Under the pieces are notes generated by a model. The model was not told the DNA's origin and searched no databases. It was given only the letters and a program-made list of their open reading frames with translations. From NCBI GenBank assembly GCA_020635695.1, contig JACJZH010000008.1:124001-188000 (forward strand): 64,000 bases of DNA, given 5' to 3'. How positions within the stretch are numbered: the first letter of the stretch is position 1; every line of letters starts with the position of its first letter. Positions 23,914 through 33,103 of the stretch are shown piece after piece. The DNA is from Flavobacteriales bacterium. Lineage in GTDB: Bacteria; Bacteroidota; Bacteroidia; Flavobacteriales_F; PHOS-HE28. A program made the translations under genes and the position numbers.

Positions 23914-23921
23914 CAAAGGTA
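23914..23921 (-). promoter_or_regulatory. -7 box (TACCTTTG) with 4-nt spacing to the start codon
   Basis: Perfect consensus, ending 4 nt before the ATG at 23909. The best example of the leaderless arrangement in this window. Confidence 0.6.
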
Positions 23922-23939
23922 GGACGGTGCCCTTGCCGG

Positions 23940-24971
23940 TCAGTGATGACGCGGGACCGGCACCGAGTCCAGGGTGGCATGCCGACCGGCTGCGTGCAGG
24001 AACGCGCCTGCCGTGGCCACCATCGCGGCATTGTCCGTGCAGTAGGCCAGCGGTGGAACGAGGACGGGAAGGCCGATCTCCTTGCCCAGTTCCGCGATCC
24101 TTCTCCGAAGCAGGCGGTTCGCGCTTACACCGCCGGAGATCGCAAGGCCTTGGAAGGGGAACTCCGCCGCCGCTTCGCGGCATCGTTCAACGAGCACCTC
24201 CACAATGGCCGACCGGAGACTGGCCGCCAGATCATTCCTTCTTTCCGATACGGTCCCGGCCTGCTCTCGCTCCAAACGCCGGAGCAGGTCCTGGAACGAG
24301 GTCTTCATCCCGCTGAAGCTCATGTCGAGGCCGGGCATCCTGGGCCTGGGCAGCTCGAAGGCCGTGGGGTCGCCATCCTCGGCCAGTTCATCGATCAAGG
24401 GACCGCCGGGGTAGGGCAGGCCGAGCATCTTGGCCCCCTTGTCGAACGCTTCACCGGCGGCATCGTCCCGGGTGCTTCCCAGCACCACCATGTCCAACGG
24501 GCCGTTCACCCGGATCAGCAGGGTGTGCCCACCGCTCACCGTGAGGTTGAGGAACGGGAAGCGGGGGACCGGTCGATCACTGCCGTCAGGAATGAAATGC
24601 GCCAGCACATGGGCCTCCAGGTGGTCCACGGCCACCAGAGGGATGGCGCGCGCTTGTGCGAAGGACCGGGCAAAGCAGGTGCCGACCAGCAGGGCGCCCA
24701 TCAATCCCGGGCCTTGCGTGAAGGCTACCACGTCCACATCGCCGGGGGTGACGCCAGCTTCCCGGAGGGCGGCATCGACCACCGGCACGATCGCCTCCTG
24801 ATGGGCCCGCGAGGCCAGTTCCGGGACCACGCCCCCCCAGCGCTCATGCACATCCTGACCTGCCACCACGTTCGAGCGAAGCATCCCTCCCGTGATCACG
24901 GCCGCCGCGGTCTCATCGCAGGAGCTTTCGATCCCGAGCACCGTGGCCCCGTTCCTCGTCTGGGTCGTCAC
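23940..24971 (-). CDS. tsaD: tRNA N6-adenosine threonylcarbamoyltransferase
   Basis: A 343-residue ASKHA-fold enzyme, full length for TsaD/Kae1/YgjD. It starts with VLGIESSCDETAAAV, has the metal-binding VDHLEAHVLAHF (His-x3-His), SGGHTLL, and the C-terminal SGGVSANRLLR and YCTDNAAMVA blocks. With TsaB, TsaC and TsaE it makes the t6A37 modification of ANN-decoding tRNAs, which is essential in most bacteria. No ATG is available near the N-terminus, so it starts with a GTG at 24971. It is divergent from tamB, whose -7 box is only about 10 bp away. Confidence 0.96.
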   Translation of the reverse strand: MTTQTRNGATVLGIESSCDETAAAVITGGMLRSNVVAGQDVHERWGGVVPELASRAHQEAIVPVVDAALREAGVTPGDVDVVAFTQGPGLMGALLVGTCFARSFAQARAIPLVAVDHLEAHVLAHFIPDGSDRPVPRFPFLNLTVSGGHTLLIRVNGPLDMVVLGSTRDDAAGEAFDKGAKMLGLPYPGGPLIDELAEDGDPTAFELPRPRMPGLDMSFSGMKTSFQDLLRRLEREQAGTVSERRNDLAASLRSAIVEVLVERCREAAAEFPFQGLAISGGVSANRLLRRRIAELGKEIGLPVLVPPLAYCTDNAAMVATAGAFLHAAGRHATLDSVPVPRHH

Positions 24972-24980
24972 TACTCCCGT

Positions 24981-24988
24981 TACTTTTG
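24981..24988 (+). promoter_or_regulatory. -7 box (TACTTTTG) for tamB
   Basis: Perfect TAnnTTTG, 10 bp from the tsaD GTG on the other strand. It rules out tamB starts upstream of about 24995. Confidence 0.55.
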
Positions 24989-25005
24989 ATGATCCGGCCC
25001 GATCC

Positions 25006-28000
25006 TTGCGTTACACGGGCAAAGCTACGAGCGACCTGAGCGCGATCAAGGCATATGGACCGTTGAGGCGTGCGATACGTTACCTGGGCCTGGGTGCGGT
25101 CGTTCTGTTGATCGTGGTGGCCTTTCTCTCCGTGCTCCTGCTGTATCCCGTGGTGCAGACAGGCATCGCACAGTGGGCGTCCGTGCGCTTGTCCAAGGAC
25201 CTCGGTATCGACCTGCGCGTGGAGCGGGTGGAGCTCCGTCCGTTCGGCCCGTTGCGCCTGCACGGACTGTTCGTGGCCGACCTCCAGGGCGATACGCTGG
25301 TCCATGTGCAGCGCCTGGACCTTACGGATGTCCGGTATTCCTCGCGGTCCAGGACCCTCCGTGTCGGGGCCCTCAGCCTGAGCAATGGCAGGTTCGCTCT
25401 GAGGACCGTGCCCGGTGGGACGCGCAGCAACCTGACCGAGCTGCTCGACCACGTGTTGGGGACGGACACGACCTCCTCCGGATCCGATGCGTCCGTGCTT
25501 TGCGGATCCTTTGAATTGGACGGGCTGCACTTCTCCTTTCATGACCCCCATGTGGAACAGGCGAGGTTCGGCGTCGATTTCTCCCACATCGACATTCCCG
25601 ATGCCCGGGTGCGGGGAAAAGGCCTGGCGGTGCGGGGTGACTCCATCATCGCGGACCTTGAACAGTTGACCCTGCATGAACGCAGTGGGCTTCGATTGGA
25701 ACGGTTCCAGGGGCAGGTACATGTGTCGCCCAGGCGGATCAGCGTCGATGAGCTTCATCTGCTGACCTCGGGAACGGAACTCGTTGGGAGGCTCCAGTTC
25801 TCCACCGCGGGCTGGTCCGACTACAACGAGTTCATGGGCAGGGTGGACATGCGGGTGGACCTGGACACGTCCCGGGTCTCCTTCGGGGACATCGCCCTGT
25901 TCGCCACCGAGCTGGAAGGCATCGATCTCCCGGTCCGGGTATCCGGGCGGTTCCGGGGAACGGTCTCCGACCTCAAGGCCCGGGGGTTGGACCTGCGCTA
26001 CGGTGCTCGTTCGCGTTTCAGGGGCAACGCCGACTTGATCGGTCTTCCGGCACTGGCCAGCACCTTTCTCCTGGTGGACGCCGATGAAGTCGTGACCGAT
26101 CACGTGGACCTGGCCACGATCCCCGTACCACCGTTCACGGAAGGGGGGCGGTTGAGCGTGCCGCAGGAGGTGGCCCGGCTGGGTACCATCCGCTTCGCGG
26201 GGAACTTCACCGGTTTTCCGAACGCCTTCACGGCCTACGGGAGCACGCGCACACAAGTGGGGGACCTGCGCACCGACCTCTCCTTCGAGCGGGATACGCT
26301 TGGCGGAATGCTCGTCCTTTCGGGACGTCTTGCCAGCGATCGGTTCGATGTGGGCCGGGTCATCGAGGAAGGGCCGCTGGGTCCGGTCACCTCCGACATC
26401 CGCGTGAACGCCTCAGGCACGGGCCTCGCCGACATGAAGGCGGAGATCCAGGGAGATCTGCCCATGATCACCATCAATGGGTACGAAGCCACCGGGATCT
26501 CCCTGAACGCCTTGTTGGAGGAGGACCTGTTCATCGGGGAGCTGCACAGCCGGGACCGGAACCTGGTGCTGGATTTCCAGGGTAAGGCAGACCTGAGGGG
26601 CCATGCTCCCGTCGTCGATTTCGAGGCTGACCTCCAACACGCCGACCTGGTGGCGTTGAACCTGATCGACAGTGCCGGCTACAGCAGCTTGAACGTGCGC
26701 GTGATCGCGAACGCGATCCTGGACCCTGACAGTGGCCGGGGGACCATCGACCTGCAGGGCATTTCGTATTGCGATGCCTTCGCCGATCATGAACTCGGCG
26801 ACCTGCTCCTTTCGCGGGAACGGTCCATGGGGAGGGATCGCACGCGGGTTCGAAGCGACCTCGCGGACATCGACGTGGACGGTGACCTGCTTCCAACGCG
26901 TATCTGGCCGGCGCTGCAAAGCGTGGTCTTCAGTGTATTCCCCGCCCTCAGGGACGAGGTCGACTATGAACAGGCCGAACAGGCGTTCGACCTCGAGGTG
27001 CGCACGAAGGACACGCGCGCCCTGTTCGACCTGTTCGCACCGGGTCTGACCCTGTCCGAGAACACGGTGTTCAATGGCCGGTTCGACAGCCGGACGTTCG
27101 ATATCGCGCTCTCCGGCATCGCCCCGTTCGTGGAATGGGACGGGGTCTCCGTGGACTCGTTGCGGTTCTCGTTGGACAAGACCATGGACGTGCTGGCCTT
27201 TGCGGTGGAGGGTCATCGCGGAAGCCTCTCCCCGGGAACCTTCGTGAACGGCGTTTTCCTTTCCGGAAAGGCCTATCAGGATGAGGTGGACCTACGGTTG
27301 GGCTGGACGGGGTCGTCGCATGGCACGTCCGGCGATCTTCGCATGAACGGGGTCGTGCATGGCCCTGAGCGGTTCGAGGTCGATCTCCTGCCGTCGGACC
27401 TCTTCCTCGGCCGGGGGAACTGGCGGAACGAGCGCACGGCCAGTTTCCTGGTGGATTCGAGCTCGGTCCGCATCAAGGGTCTCCATCTGGCCAACGGCGC
27501 GCAACAGGTGCGTGTGGAAGGGGAGATCAACGAGGATCCCACGATACCCCTGGCCTTCGAGCTTCAGGGACTGCGCCTTGAGAACCTGCGACCCTGGTTG
27601 GACGGGCCCGGCCTGCATGGCAGTGTGAGCGGCCAGGGTCGCGCGTTCGATCCCTATGGTGCTCCCTACGTGCTCAGCGAGCTGCGGGTGGACAGCCTGT
27701 CGGTGGGTACCAAGCCGGTCGGGGACCTTGCTTTCGCCGCGACCTGGAACGAAGGTCAACGGGCCATCGACGTGAACGGGTCCCTGGAGCGGGGAGGGGT
27801 GAAGGCGATGGACTTCGAGGGAGCCGTGAATCCAGGGTCGGAGCAGGAACTGGACATCCGGCTCTTGTTCGATCGCTTCGACCTGGCGTTCCTGGAACCT
27901 TACATGCCGGAAGGGCTGAGCGGGATCCAAGGCGCCTTGACCGGCGACCTGTCCCTGAACGGAACGCTTGCCCACCCGGCCGTGCGCGGAACGGCAAGCC

Positions 28001-29457
28001 TGGTGGACGCGGGCATCCATATCGACTACCTCGGCACTTCCTACAGCTTTTCGCACGACGTGAACATCGCTCCCGACATGTTCGCCCTTGACCTGGTGGA
28101 GCTCCATGATGAGGAGGGGAACTCGGCGACCGCGATCGCCACCATTCTGCATGACGGGCTCCGGAACTGGAACTACAACGTCTCCTTGGAAATGGACCGG
28201 TTCCTGTGCATGGAGACCGGGCCGGACGACAACGAGCTCTATTTCGGGAAGGCCTACGCCAGGGGCACCGTGGAGGTGAGCGGCTATGCCGACAAACTGG
28301 AGGTGACGCTCGATGCCGTGAGTGAACGTGGCACCGACATCTCGTTCCCGCTCGGGGCCAGCACCGAGGTCTCCAACATCGACTTCGTGCGTTTCGTGAG
28401 CCAAGGGGTGGACAGCCTGCTGGCCCAGGAGGAGGTGGACCTGAGCGGGGTGGAGCTGGACATGCACGTGAGCGTGACACCGGACGCCAGGTTCCAGCTC
28501 ATCTTCGACCCCACTGTGGGCGACATCATGTCCGGCAGGGGAGCCGGTGAACTGGACATGACCGTGACGCCGGCAGGCGAGTTCTCCATGCGAGGTGACC
28601 TGGAGGTGACCGAAGGGGAATACCTGTTCACCCTGCGGAACATCCTGAACAAGCGGTTCGAGATGGCGCCTGGCGGAAGGATCGTGTGGTACGGGGACCC
28701 CCTGGACGCCCAGCTGGACCTGAGTGCCATCTACCGCCTCCGGGCGCCCTTGTACAACGTGATGGTGGAACAGAACGACGCCTATCGGAAACGGGTCCCC
28801 GTGGAGGTGACCATGCATCTGACGGACAAGCTGCAGAACCCGGGCATCTCCTACGAGGTGCGCCTGCCCACCGTGGACGAGGACGTGCGTTCCCGCGTGA
28901 ACGCCGTCATGAGCACGCCGCAGGACCTCAACCGCCAGGTGTTCTCGCTCATCGTGCTCAACAACTTCACCCCACCGCCGGACGCGAGCTCCCAGGGCGA
29001 TGGGCTTGCCGGAGGCAATTATGCCAGCACCACCGCGAGCGAGTTGTTGAGCAATCAGGTGAGCAACTGGCTGTCCGGTCTGAGCAAGGACGTGGACCTG
29101 GGCCTGAACTACCGCCCGGGCGACGCCATTTCGCAGGAGGAGGTGGAGTTGGCGGTGAGCACCCAGTTGTTCAACGAAAGACTGCTCCTGAACACCACCG
29201 TGGGTGTGCAGTACGGGCAGGCCACGAGCTCCACCCAGAGCCAGTTGATCGGTGATGTGCAGGCGGAGTACCTGCTCTCCCCGGACGGCAAGCTCCGCCT
29301 GAAGGCCTACAACCTGAGCAATGACCAGAACCTGAACCGGGCCGACCAGGCGCAGTACACCCAGGGGGTGGGGGTCGGCTACCGCAGGGAGTTCGACCGC
29401 TTCTTCGACCTGTTCAGGAGGCGGTCCGGCAGGAAAGGGGATCAGGCGGTGCCCTGA
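25006..29457 (+). CDS. tamB: Translocation/assembly module protein TamB (AsmA-like/DUF490)
   Basis: A very large protein of about 1,480 residues with one N-terminal transmembrane helix (LGLGAVVLLIVVAFLSVLLL) and a long repetitive beta-rich body typical of the TamB/YtfN/AsmA-like bridge that moves phospholipids or assembles outer-membrane proteins. The C-terminal DUF490 region is recognisable: GEYLFTLRNILNKRFEM, then GGRIVWYGDPLDAQLDLSAI, and SLIVLNNFTPP with a final NQVSNWLSGLSKDVDLGLNY. The start is uncertain because no ATG is available: the TTG at 25006 or the TTG at 25063 both fit downstream of the promoter box. The stop overlaps the convergent ribBA by 16 bp. Confidence 0.9.
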   Translation: MRYTGKATSDLSAIKAYGPLRRAIRYLGLGAVVLLIVVAFLSVLLLYPVVQTGIAQWASVRLSKDLGIDLRVERVELRPFGPLRLHGLFVADLQGDTLVHVQRLDLTDVRYSSRSRTLRVGALSLSNGRFALRTVPGGTRSNLTELLDHVLGTDTTSSGSDASVLCGSFELDGLHFSFHDPHVEQARFGVDFSHIDIPDARVRGKGLAVRGDSIIADLEQLTLHERSGLRLERFQGQVHVSPRRISVDELHLLTSGTELVGRLQFSTAGWSDYNEFMGRVDMRVDLDTSRVSFGDIALFATELEGIDLPVRVSGRFRGTVSDLKARGLDLRYGARSRFRGNADLIGLPALASTFLLVDADEVVTDHVDLATIPVPPFTEGGRLSVPQEVARLGTIRFAGNFTGFPNAFTAYGSTRTQVGDLRTDLSFERDTLGGMLVLSGRLASDRFDVGRVIEEGPLGPVTSDIRVNASGTGLADMKAEIQGDLPMITINGYEATGISLNALLEEDLFIGELHSRDRNLVLDFQGKADLRGHAPVVDFEADLQHADLVALNLIDSAGYSSLNVRVIANAILDPDSGRGTIDLQGISYCDAFADHELGDLLLSRERSMGRDRTRVRSDLADIDVDGDLLPTRIWPALQSVVFSVFPALRDEVDYEQAEQAFDLEVRTKDTRALFDLFAPGLTLSENTVFNGRFDSRTFDIALSGIAPFVEWDGVSVDSLRFSLDKTMDVLAFAVEGHRGSLSPGTFVNGVFLSGKAYQDEVDLRLGWTGSSHGTSGDLRMNGVVHGPERFEVDLLPSDLFLGRGNWRNERTASFLVDSSSVRIKGLHLANGAQQVRVEGEINEDPTIPLAFELQGLRLENLRPWLDGPGLHGSVSGQGRAFDPYGAPYVLSELRVDSLSVGTKPVGDLAFAATWNEGQRAIDVNGSLERGGVKAMDFEGAVNPGSEQELDIRLLFDRFDLAFLEPYMPEGLSGIQGALTGDLSLNGTLAHPAVRGTASLVDAGIHIDYLGTSYSFSHDVNIAPDMFALDLVELHDEEGNSATAIATILHDGLRNWNYNVSLEMDRFLCMETGPDDNELYFGKAYARGTVEVSGYADKLEVTLDAVSERGTDISFPLGASTEVSNIDFVRFVSQGVDSLLAQEEVDLSGVELDMHVSVTPDARFQLIFDPTVGDIMSGRGAGELDMTVTPAGEFSMRGDLEVTEGEYLFTLRNILNKRFEMAPGGRIVWYGDPLDAQLDLSAIYRLRAPLYNVMVEQNDAYRKRVPVEVTMHLTDKLQNPGISYEVRLPTVDEDVRSRVNAVMSTPQDLNRQVFSLIVLNNFTPPPDASSQGDGLAGGNYASTTASELLSNQVSNWLSGLSKDVDLGLNYRPGDAISQEEVELAVSTQLFNERLLLNTTVGVQYGQATSSTQSQLIGDVQAEYLLSPDGKLRLKAYNLSNDQNLNRADQAQYTQGVGVGYRREFDRFFDLFRRRSGRKGDQAVP

Positions 29458-30680
29458 TCGTCCATCAGGCCCAGGTCGTGACCGAGCTTCCGCTGCTTCG
29501 TGAGCAGGTAGCGACGGTTGTGCTCGTTCGGATCCACCTTGATCGGGACGTTCTCCACGATCTCCAGGCCGTAACCGATCAACCCGGTCCGCTTGCGGGG
29601 GTTGTTCGTGAGCAGGCGCATTTTCCTCACCCCCAGGTCATGCAGGATCTGGGCACCCACACCATAGTCCCTGGAGTCCATGTCGAAGCCGAGCCTGAGG
29701 TTGGCCTCCACGGTGTCCGCGCCCTCCTCCTGGAGCTTGTAGGCCTTCAACTTGTTCACCAGGCCGATCCCGCGACCTTCCTGTTGCATGTACAGCACCA
29801 CTCCGCGGCCCTCGCGTTCCACGGCCTCCATGGCGGCATGCAGTTGGGGGCCGCAGTCACACCGGTGCGATCCGAAGATGTCTCCGGTCACGCAGCTGGA
29901 ATGCACCCTCACCAGGACCGGGTCGTCCTTGTCCCAGGACCCCTTGATCAGCGCCAGGTGCTCCTCGCCGGTGGTCGTTTGCCGGTAGGCGATCAGCCGG
30001 AAGTCGCCATGCTCCGTCGGTAATTGGACCTCCACCTGTCGTTCCACCAGGCTCTCGTGACGCATCCGATAGGCGACGAGGTCCTCGATGGAGATGAGCT
30101 TCAGGCCGAATTCGTCGGCCATCCGGCGAAGCTCCGGTAGCCGCGCCATGGTGCCGTCGTCGTTCATGATCTCCACGATCACACCGGCGGGTTCGAATCC
30201 GGCAAGCCGCGCCAGGTCCACCGCTGCCTCGGTATGTCCGGTGCGCCGCAGCACACCGCCCTCCTTCGCCTTGAGGGGGAAGATGTGTCCCGGCCGCGCC
30301 AGGTCAGCGGATCTCGTCCCGGGATCGATGAGGGCCTGGATGGTCTTCGATCGGTCGCTGGCCGAGATGCCGGTGGTCGTGCCATGACCGATCAGGTCAA
30401 CGGACACGGTGAACGGGGTATGGTGCAGGGCCGTGTTGTCCCTCACCATCAGTTCCAGGCCCAGTTCCTCGCAGCGTGCCTCCGTGAGCGGGGTGCAGAT
30501 GAGCCCACGACCGTGCTTGGCCATGAAGTTGATCAGCTCCGGAGTGGCGTTCCGGGCAGCGGTCACGAAGTCACCTTCGTTCTCGCGGTCCTCGTCATCC
30601 ACCACGATCACCACGCGCCCCCGCCTGATCTCGGCGATGGCCTCCTCGACCTTGTCCAATCGTCCCTGAACGTTCTGCAT
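29442..30680 (-). CDS. ribBA: Bifunctional 3,4-dihydroxy-2-butanone-4-phosphate synthase / GTP cyclohydrolase II
   Basis: A 412-residue fusion enzyme of riboflavin synthesis. The N-terminal RibB half holds DDEDRENEGDFV and FAA-type metal sites (IMNDDGTMARLPEL). The C-terminal RibA half holds the zinc Cys set in SSCVTGDIFGSHRCDCGPQL and YMQQEGRGIGLVNK. It makes DHBP from ribulose-5-phosphate and opens GTP to the pyrimidine precursor. The ATG at 30680 lies 7 nt after a perfect -7 box, which leaves no room for an FMN riboswitch in the leader. Confidence 0.95.
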   Translation of the reverse strand: MQNVQGRLDKVEEAIAEIRRGRVVIVVDDEDRENEGDFVTAARNATPELINFMAKHGRGLICTPLTEARCEELGLELMVRDNTALHHTPFTVSVDLIGHGTTTGISASDRSKTIQALIDPGTRSADLARPGHIFPLKAKEGGVLRRTGHTEAAVDLARLAGFEPAGVIVEIMNDDGTMARLPELRRMADEFGLKLISIEDLVAYRMRHESLVERQVEVQLPTEHGDFRLIAYRQTTTGEEHLALIKGSWDKDDPVLVRVHSSCVTGDIFGSHRCDCGPQLHAAMEAVEREGRGVVLYMQQEGRGIGLVNKLKAYKLQEEGADTVEANLRLGFDMDSRDYGVGAQILHDLGVRKMRLLTNNPRKRTGLIGYGLEIVENVPIKVDPNEHNRRYLLTKQRKLGHDLGLMDDQGTA

Positions 30681-30687
30681 CGGTCCG

Positions 30688-30695
30688 CAAAGGTA
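30688..30695 (-). promoter_or_regulatory. -7 box (TACCTTTG) for ribBA
   Basis: Perfect consensus, ending 7 nt before the ribBA ATG. Very short or no leader expected. Confidence 0.6.
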
Positions 30696-30704
30696 CGGCC
30701 CCCT

Positions 30705-31904
30705 TCATCCGGAAGTGGGAACGGCGGATGCACCCTCGGGGTCGATCAAGGCATCGATGGCATCCGCCGATCGTTCCCAGGAGAACCGGGATCGGACGAA
30801 ATCCTGACCATTGGCGGCCAGGTGCTCGCGTTCCTCCGGATGCTCCAGAAGGCGAACGATGTGGTCCGCGTAGTCCTCGGGTTCCCGCCCGATCAGAATG
30901 GCCTTTCCCGGTGGCGCGCCCACGGCATTGTTGGCCAGTTCGGAGGTGATGCAGGGCATGCGCATGGCCATCGCCTCCAACAACTTGTTCTGCAGCCCGG
31001 TACCGATCTGCATGGGCGCTACGAAGACCCTCGCGCTGGAGTAGGAATCGCGGATGTCCTTCACCCAACCCGTCACGGTGATGCCCGGGTCGCTCCGCGC
31101 GAGGTCCCGTACGGCCGGGGCCGGGTCCACTCCCGAGATCAGCAGGGTGGTGCCCGGGCGTTCCTTCCGCACCAATGGAAGCACACGCTCGGCCAGGTAC
31201 ACCACGCTGTCGATGTTGGGCGGGTAGTTCATGTTGCCCGTGAACACCAGGTCGTACCGCGGTTCAGACGCCAGCGGTCTGAAGAAGTCCGTGTCCACCC
31301 CATTGGGCACCACGGCCATCCGGTCGCGGTCCGGATGGTAGATGTAGTCACGGTCCTGCACGGAGATGATCACGCGGTTGTCGAACAGGTCGAACATCAG
31401 GTTCTCGTAGTGGATCAGCCGGCGCGTCTCCATGCGGAACACGGGCCGCAGGTAGAAAGGGGCGGTCTCCGTGCGCCGCTCCATGCCCTTGCTCAGGGTG
31501 TCCATGTAGTCCAGGGTGCGGGGCGCATCCGTACGGTACCGGACGTATTCCGTCGTTCGTACCAGCTGGCAGAGCACATGGTCCGGCCGGAAGCGTTCGA
31601 AGGCCCGGTCCATGCTTCGTTGGGCCTTCCGGTGGTGGAAGTAGGCGACCTGGAAGGGCAGTCGACTGAAGGGCGCGGTGATCAGCTTCAAGGCGATCCG
31701 CCATTTCGGGATGGACACGACCTCGATGTGCTGGCAGATCCCTCGGAGGTGTTCCAGTGCTTGTGGATGCGGACGCCCCTCGTGCAGGCAGAAGAGCAGG
31801 ATCTCATGCCTTTCGGCCAGCCGTTCCACCAGGTGATAGGCCCGAAGCTTATCCCCCTTCTCCAAGGGCCAGGGGACCCGCGATAGCACGACCATCAACC
31901 TCAT
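30705..31904 (-). CDS. Glycosyltransferase, GT-B fold (family 4-like)
   Basis: A 399-residue sugar transferase. The N-terminal Rossmann half starts MRLMVVLSRVPWPLEKGDKL; the C-terminal half contains VVPNGVDTDFF, DLVFTGNMNYPPNIDSVVYL and the GT4 signature region VFVAPMQIGTGLQNKLLEAM with the conserved E for nucleotide-sugar binding. It likely builds a surface polysaccharide or lipid-linked glycan; donor and acceptor are unknown. The ATG overlaps the previous gene's stop (ATGA). Last gene of the START-LptG-GT-GT operon. Confidence 0.9.
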   Translation of the reverse strand: MRLMVVLSRVPWPLEKGDKLRAYHLVERLAERHEILLFCLHEGRPHPQALEHLRGICQHIEVVSIPKWRIALKLITAPFSRLPFQVAYFHHRKAQRSMDRAFERFRPDHVLCQLVRTTEYVRYRTDAPRTLDYMDTLSKGMERRTETAPFYLRPVFRMETRRLIHYENLMFDLFDNRVIISVQDRDYIYHPDRDRMAVVPNGVDTDFFRPLASEPRYDLVFTGNMNYPPNIDSVVYLAERVLPLVRKERPGTTLLISGVDPAPAVRDLARSDPGITVTGWVKDIRDSYSSARVFVAPMQIGTGLQNKLLEAMAMRMPCITSELANNAVGAPPGKAILIGREPEDYADHIVRLLEHPEEREHLAANGQDFVRSRFSWERSADAIDALIDPEGASAVPTSG

Positions 31905-33103
31905 TTCCCCATCAACTGCTCGAAGAACGCGATCAGGTCCGCCACGATCCGGCGATCGTCATAGCGCTCGGCGATCAACTGCCTTGCGGCCTCACCGATG
32001 GCCCGGGTCCCTGCGGGGTCGTCGTGTGTCCTGACAAGCGCCTTGGCAAAGGCCTCCGGGCCATCGGCAAGGATCATTTGGCGTCCGTCCTCTGCCTCGA
32101 TGCCTTCCGCGCCGATCGTGGTGCTGAGGACGGCCTTGCCGAGCGCCATGCCTTCGACGATCTTCACCCGCATGCCGCCAGCGCTCAACAGGGGCACCAC
32201 CATGATCTGGCCCTCTTCCATGAACTGCCGGGCATCGGGGACCCGGCCCCGGATCCTCACACCGGGGATCTCGGCTTCCAGCAGGTCCTGTGGCATCTGG
32301 TTCCCGGCCAGCTCGAGCCTGAGTCCGGGGCGTTCAGCGATGGCCCTGGGCCACACCTCGTCCAGCAGCCACCGGATGCCATCCTCATTGGGCAACCAGT
32401 CCATGCTTCCCAGGTGGAAGCATGTGGGTGCACCATCGGGCCAGGGCTGAAGGGGATAGGCCTCGATGTCCACACCGAACGGGATGGTGCACATCGGCAG
32501 TTCGGCATGCTGCGCGCGGAAATGGGCAAGGTCCGACGAGCTGATGGCCGCCACCCCGTCGATCCGCTCCAGCACCGCCAGTTCATGGTCCCTGAGCTGC
32601 TTGGCCAGGAAACGGCGGTAGGGCCGTTTCAGCGGGTTGCGCTCGCCCTGGGCGATACGTTCCTGTACGACATGCTCCAGGTTGTGCGAACGCAGCACGA
32701 TGGGCGCCTGGGTGTATCGCCTCACGGTGGCGATGTAGGGCGTCATGAACAGGCTCTCGAGCAGGATGATGTCGAAACGCGATCCACTCAGCGTGCGGAT
32801 CAGTTCGATGTCCATGTCCGGCGAGAAGAAGCGGCTCAGGTTGTAGTTGTCCGCGGTGATCAGGTCCGTGAACGCGTCCACGATGTTCAGGGAGGTGTCC
32901 ACGAACACGGCGCGCACGTCGGTACTGCGCCGGTACGCCTCGGGGATCTCCCCGGTGCGCATGGGATGCTTCGGGGTGGAGATGCACCTCACCACCACCT
33001 CGTGCCCGGCCTTCAACAGACCGGTGGTCAGGTTGTGCATCGCCTTGCTGCCCCCGTCCACGGGCGGGCAGGGCGGTTTATGACAGAGTTGAAGGACCCG
33101 CAT
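31901..33103 (-). CDS. Glycosyltransferase, GT-B fold (family 4-like)
   Basis: A 400-residue protein similar in layout to the next gene: N-terminal MRVLQLCHKPPCPPVDGGSK, middle TIPFGVDIEAYPL with a sugar-nucleotide domain start CFHLGSMDWLPNEDGIRWL, and a GT4-type MVVPLLSAGGMRVKIVEGMA with its conserved Glu. Paired GT4 enzymes like this usually add successive sugars to one glycan; inferred, not shown. ATG 33103 is chosen at the typical family N-terminus; an in-frame start at 33151 would overlap the permease gene much more. Even so, the start overlaps the LptF/G stop by 26 bp, supporting tight coupling. Confidence 0.9.
   Translation of the reverse strand: MRVLQLCHKPPCPPVDGGSKAMHNLTTGLLKAGHEVVVRCISTPKHPMRTGEIPEAYRRSTDVRAVFVDTSLNIVDAFTDLITADNYNLSRFFSPDMDIELIRTLSGSRFDIILLESLFMTPYIATVRRYTQAPIVLRSHNLEHVVQERIAQGERNPLKRPYRRFLAKQLRDHELAVLERIDGVAAISSSDLAHFRAQHAELPMCTIPFGVDIEAYPLQPWPDGAPTCFHLGSMDWLPNEDGIRWLLDEVWPRAIAERPGLRLELAGNQMPQDLLEAEIPGVRIRGRVPDARQFMEEGQIMVVPLLSAGGMRVKIVEGMALGKAVLSTTIGAEGIEAEDGRQMILADGPEAFAKALVRTHDDPAGTRAIGEAARQLIAERYDDRRIVADLIAFFEQLMGK

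Noticed and set aside
24892..25005. Longer N-terminus of TamB starting at 24892
   Set aside because: It would begin before the -7 box at 24981-24988 and overlap the tsaD start; TamB homologues begin shortly before the transmembrane helix.
30681..30704. FMN riboswitch before ribBA
   Set aside because: The promoter box leaves only about 7 nt before the ATG, and no RFN-like conserved blocks are seen.
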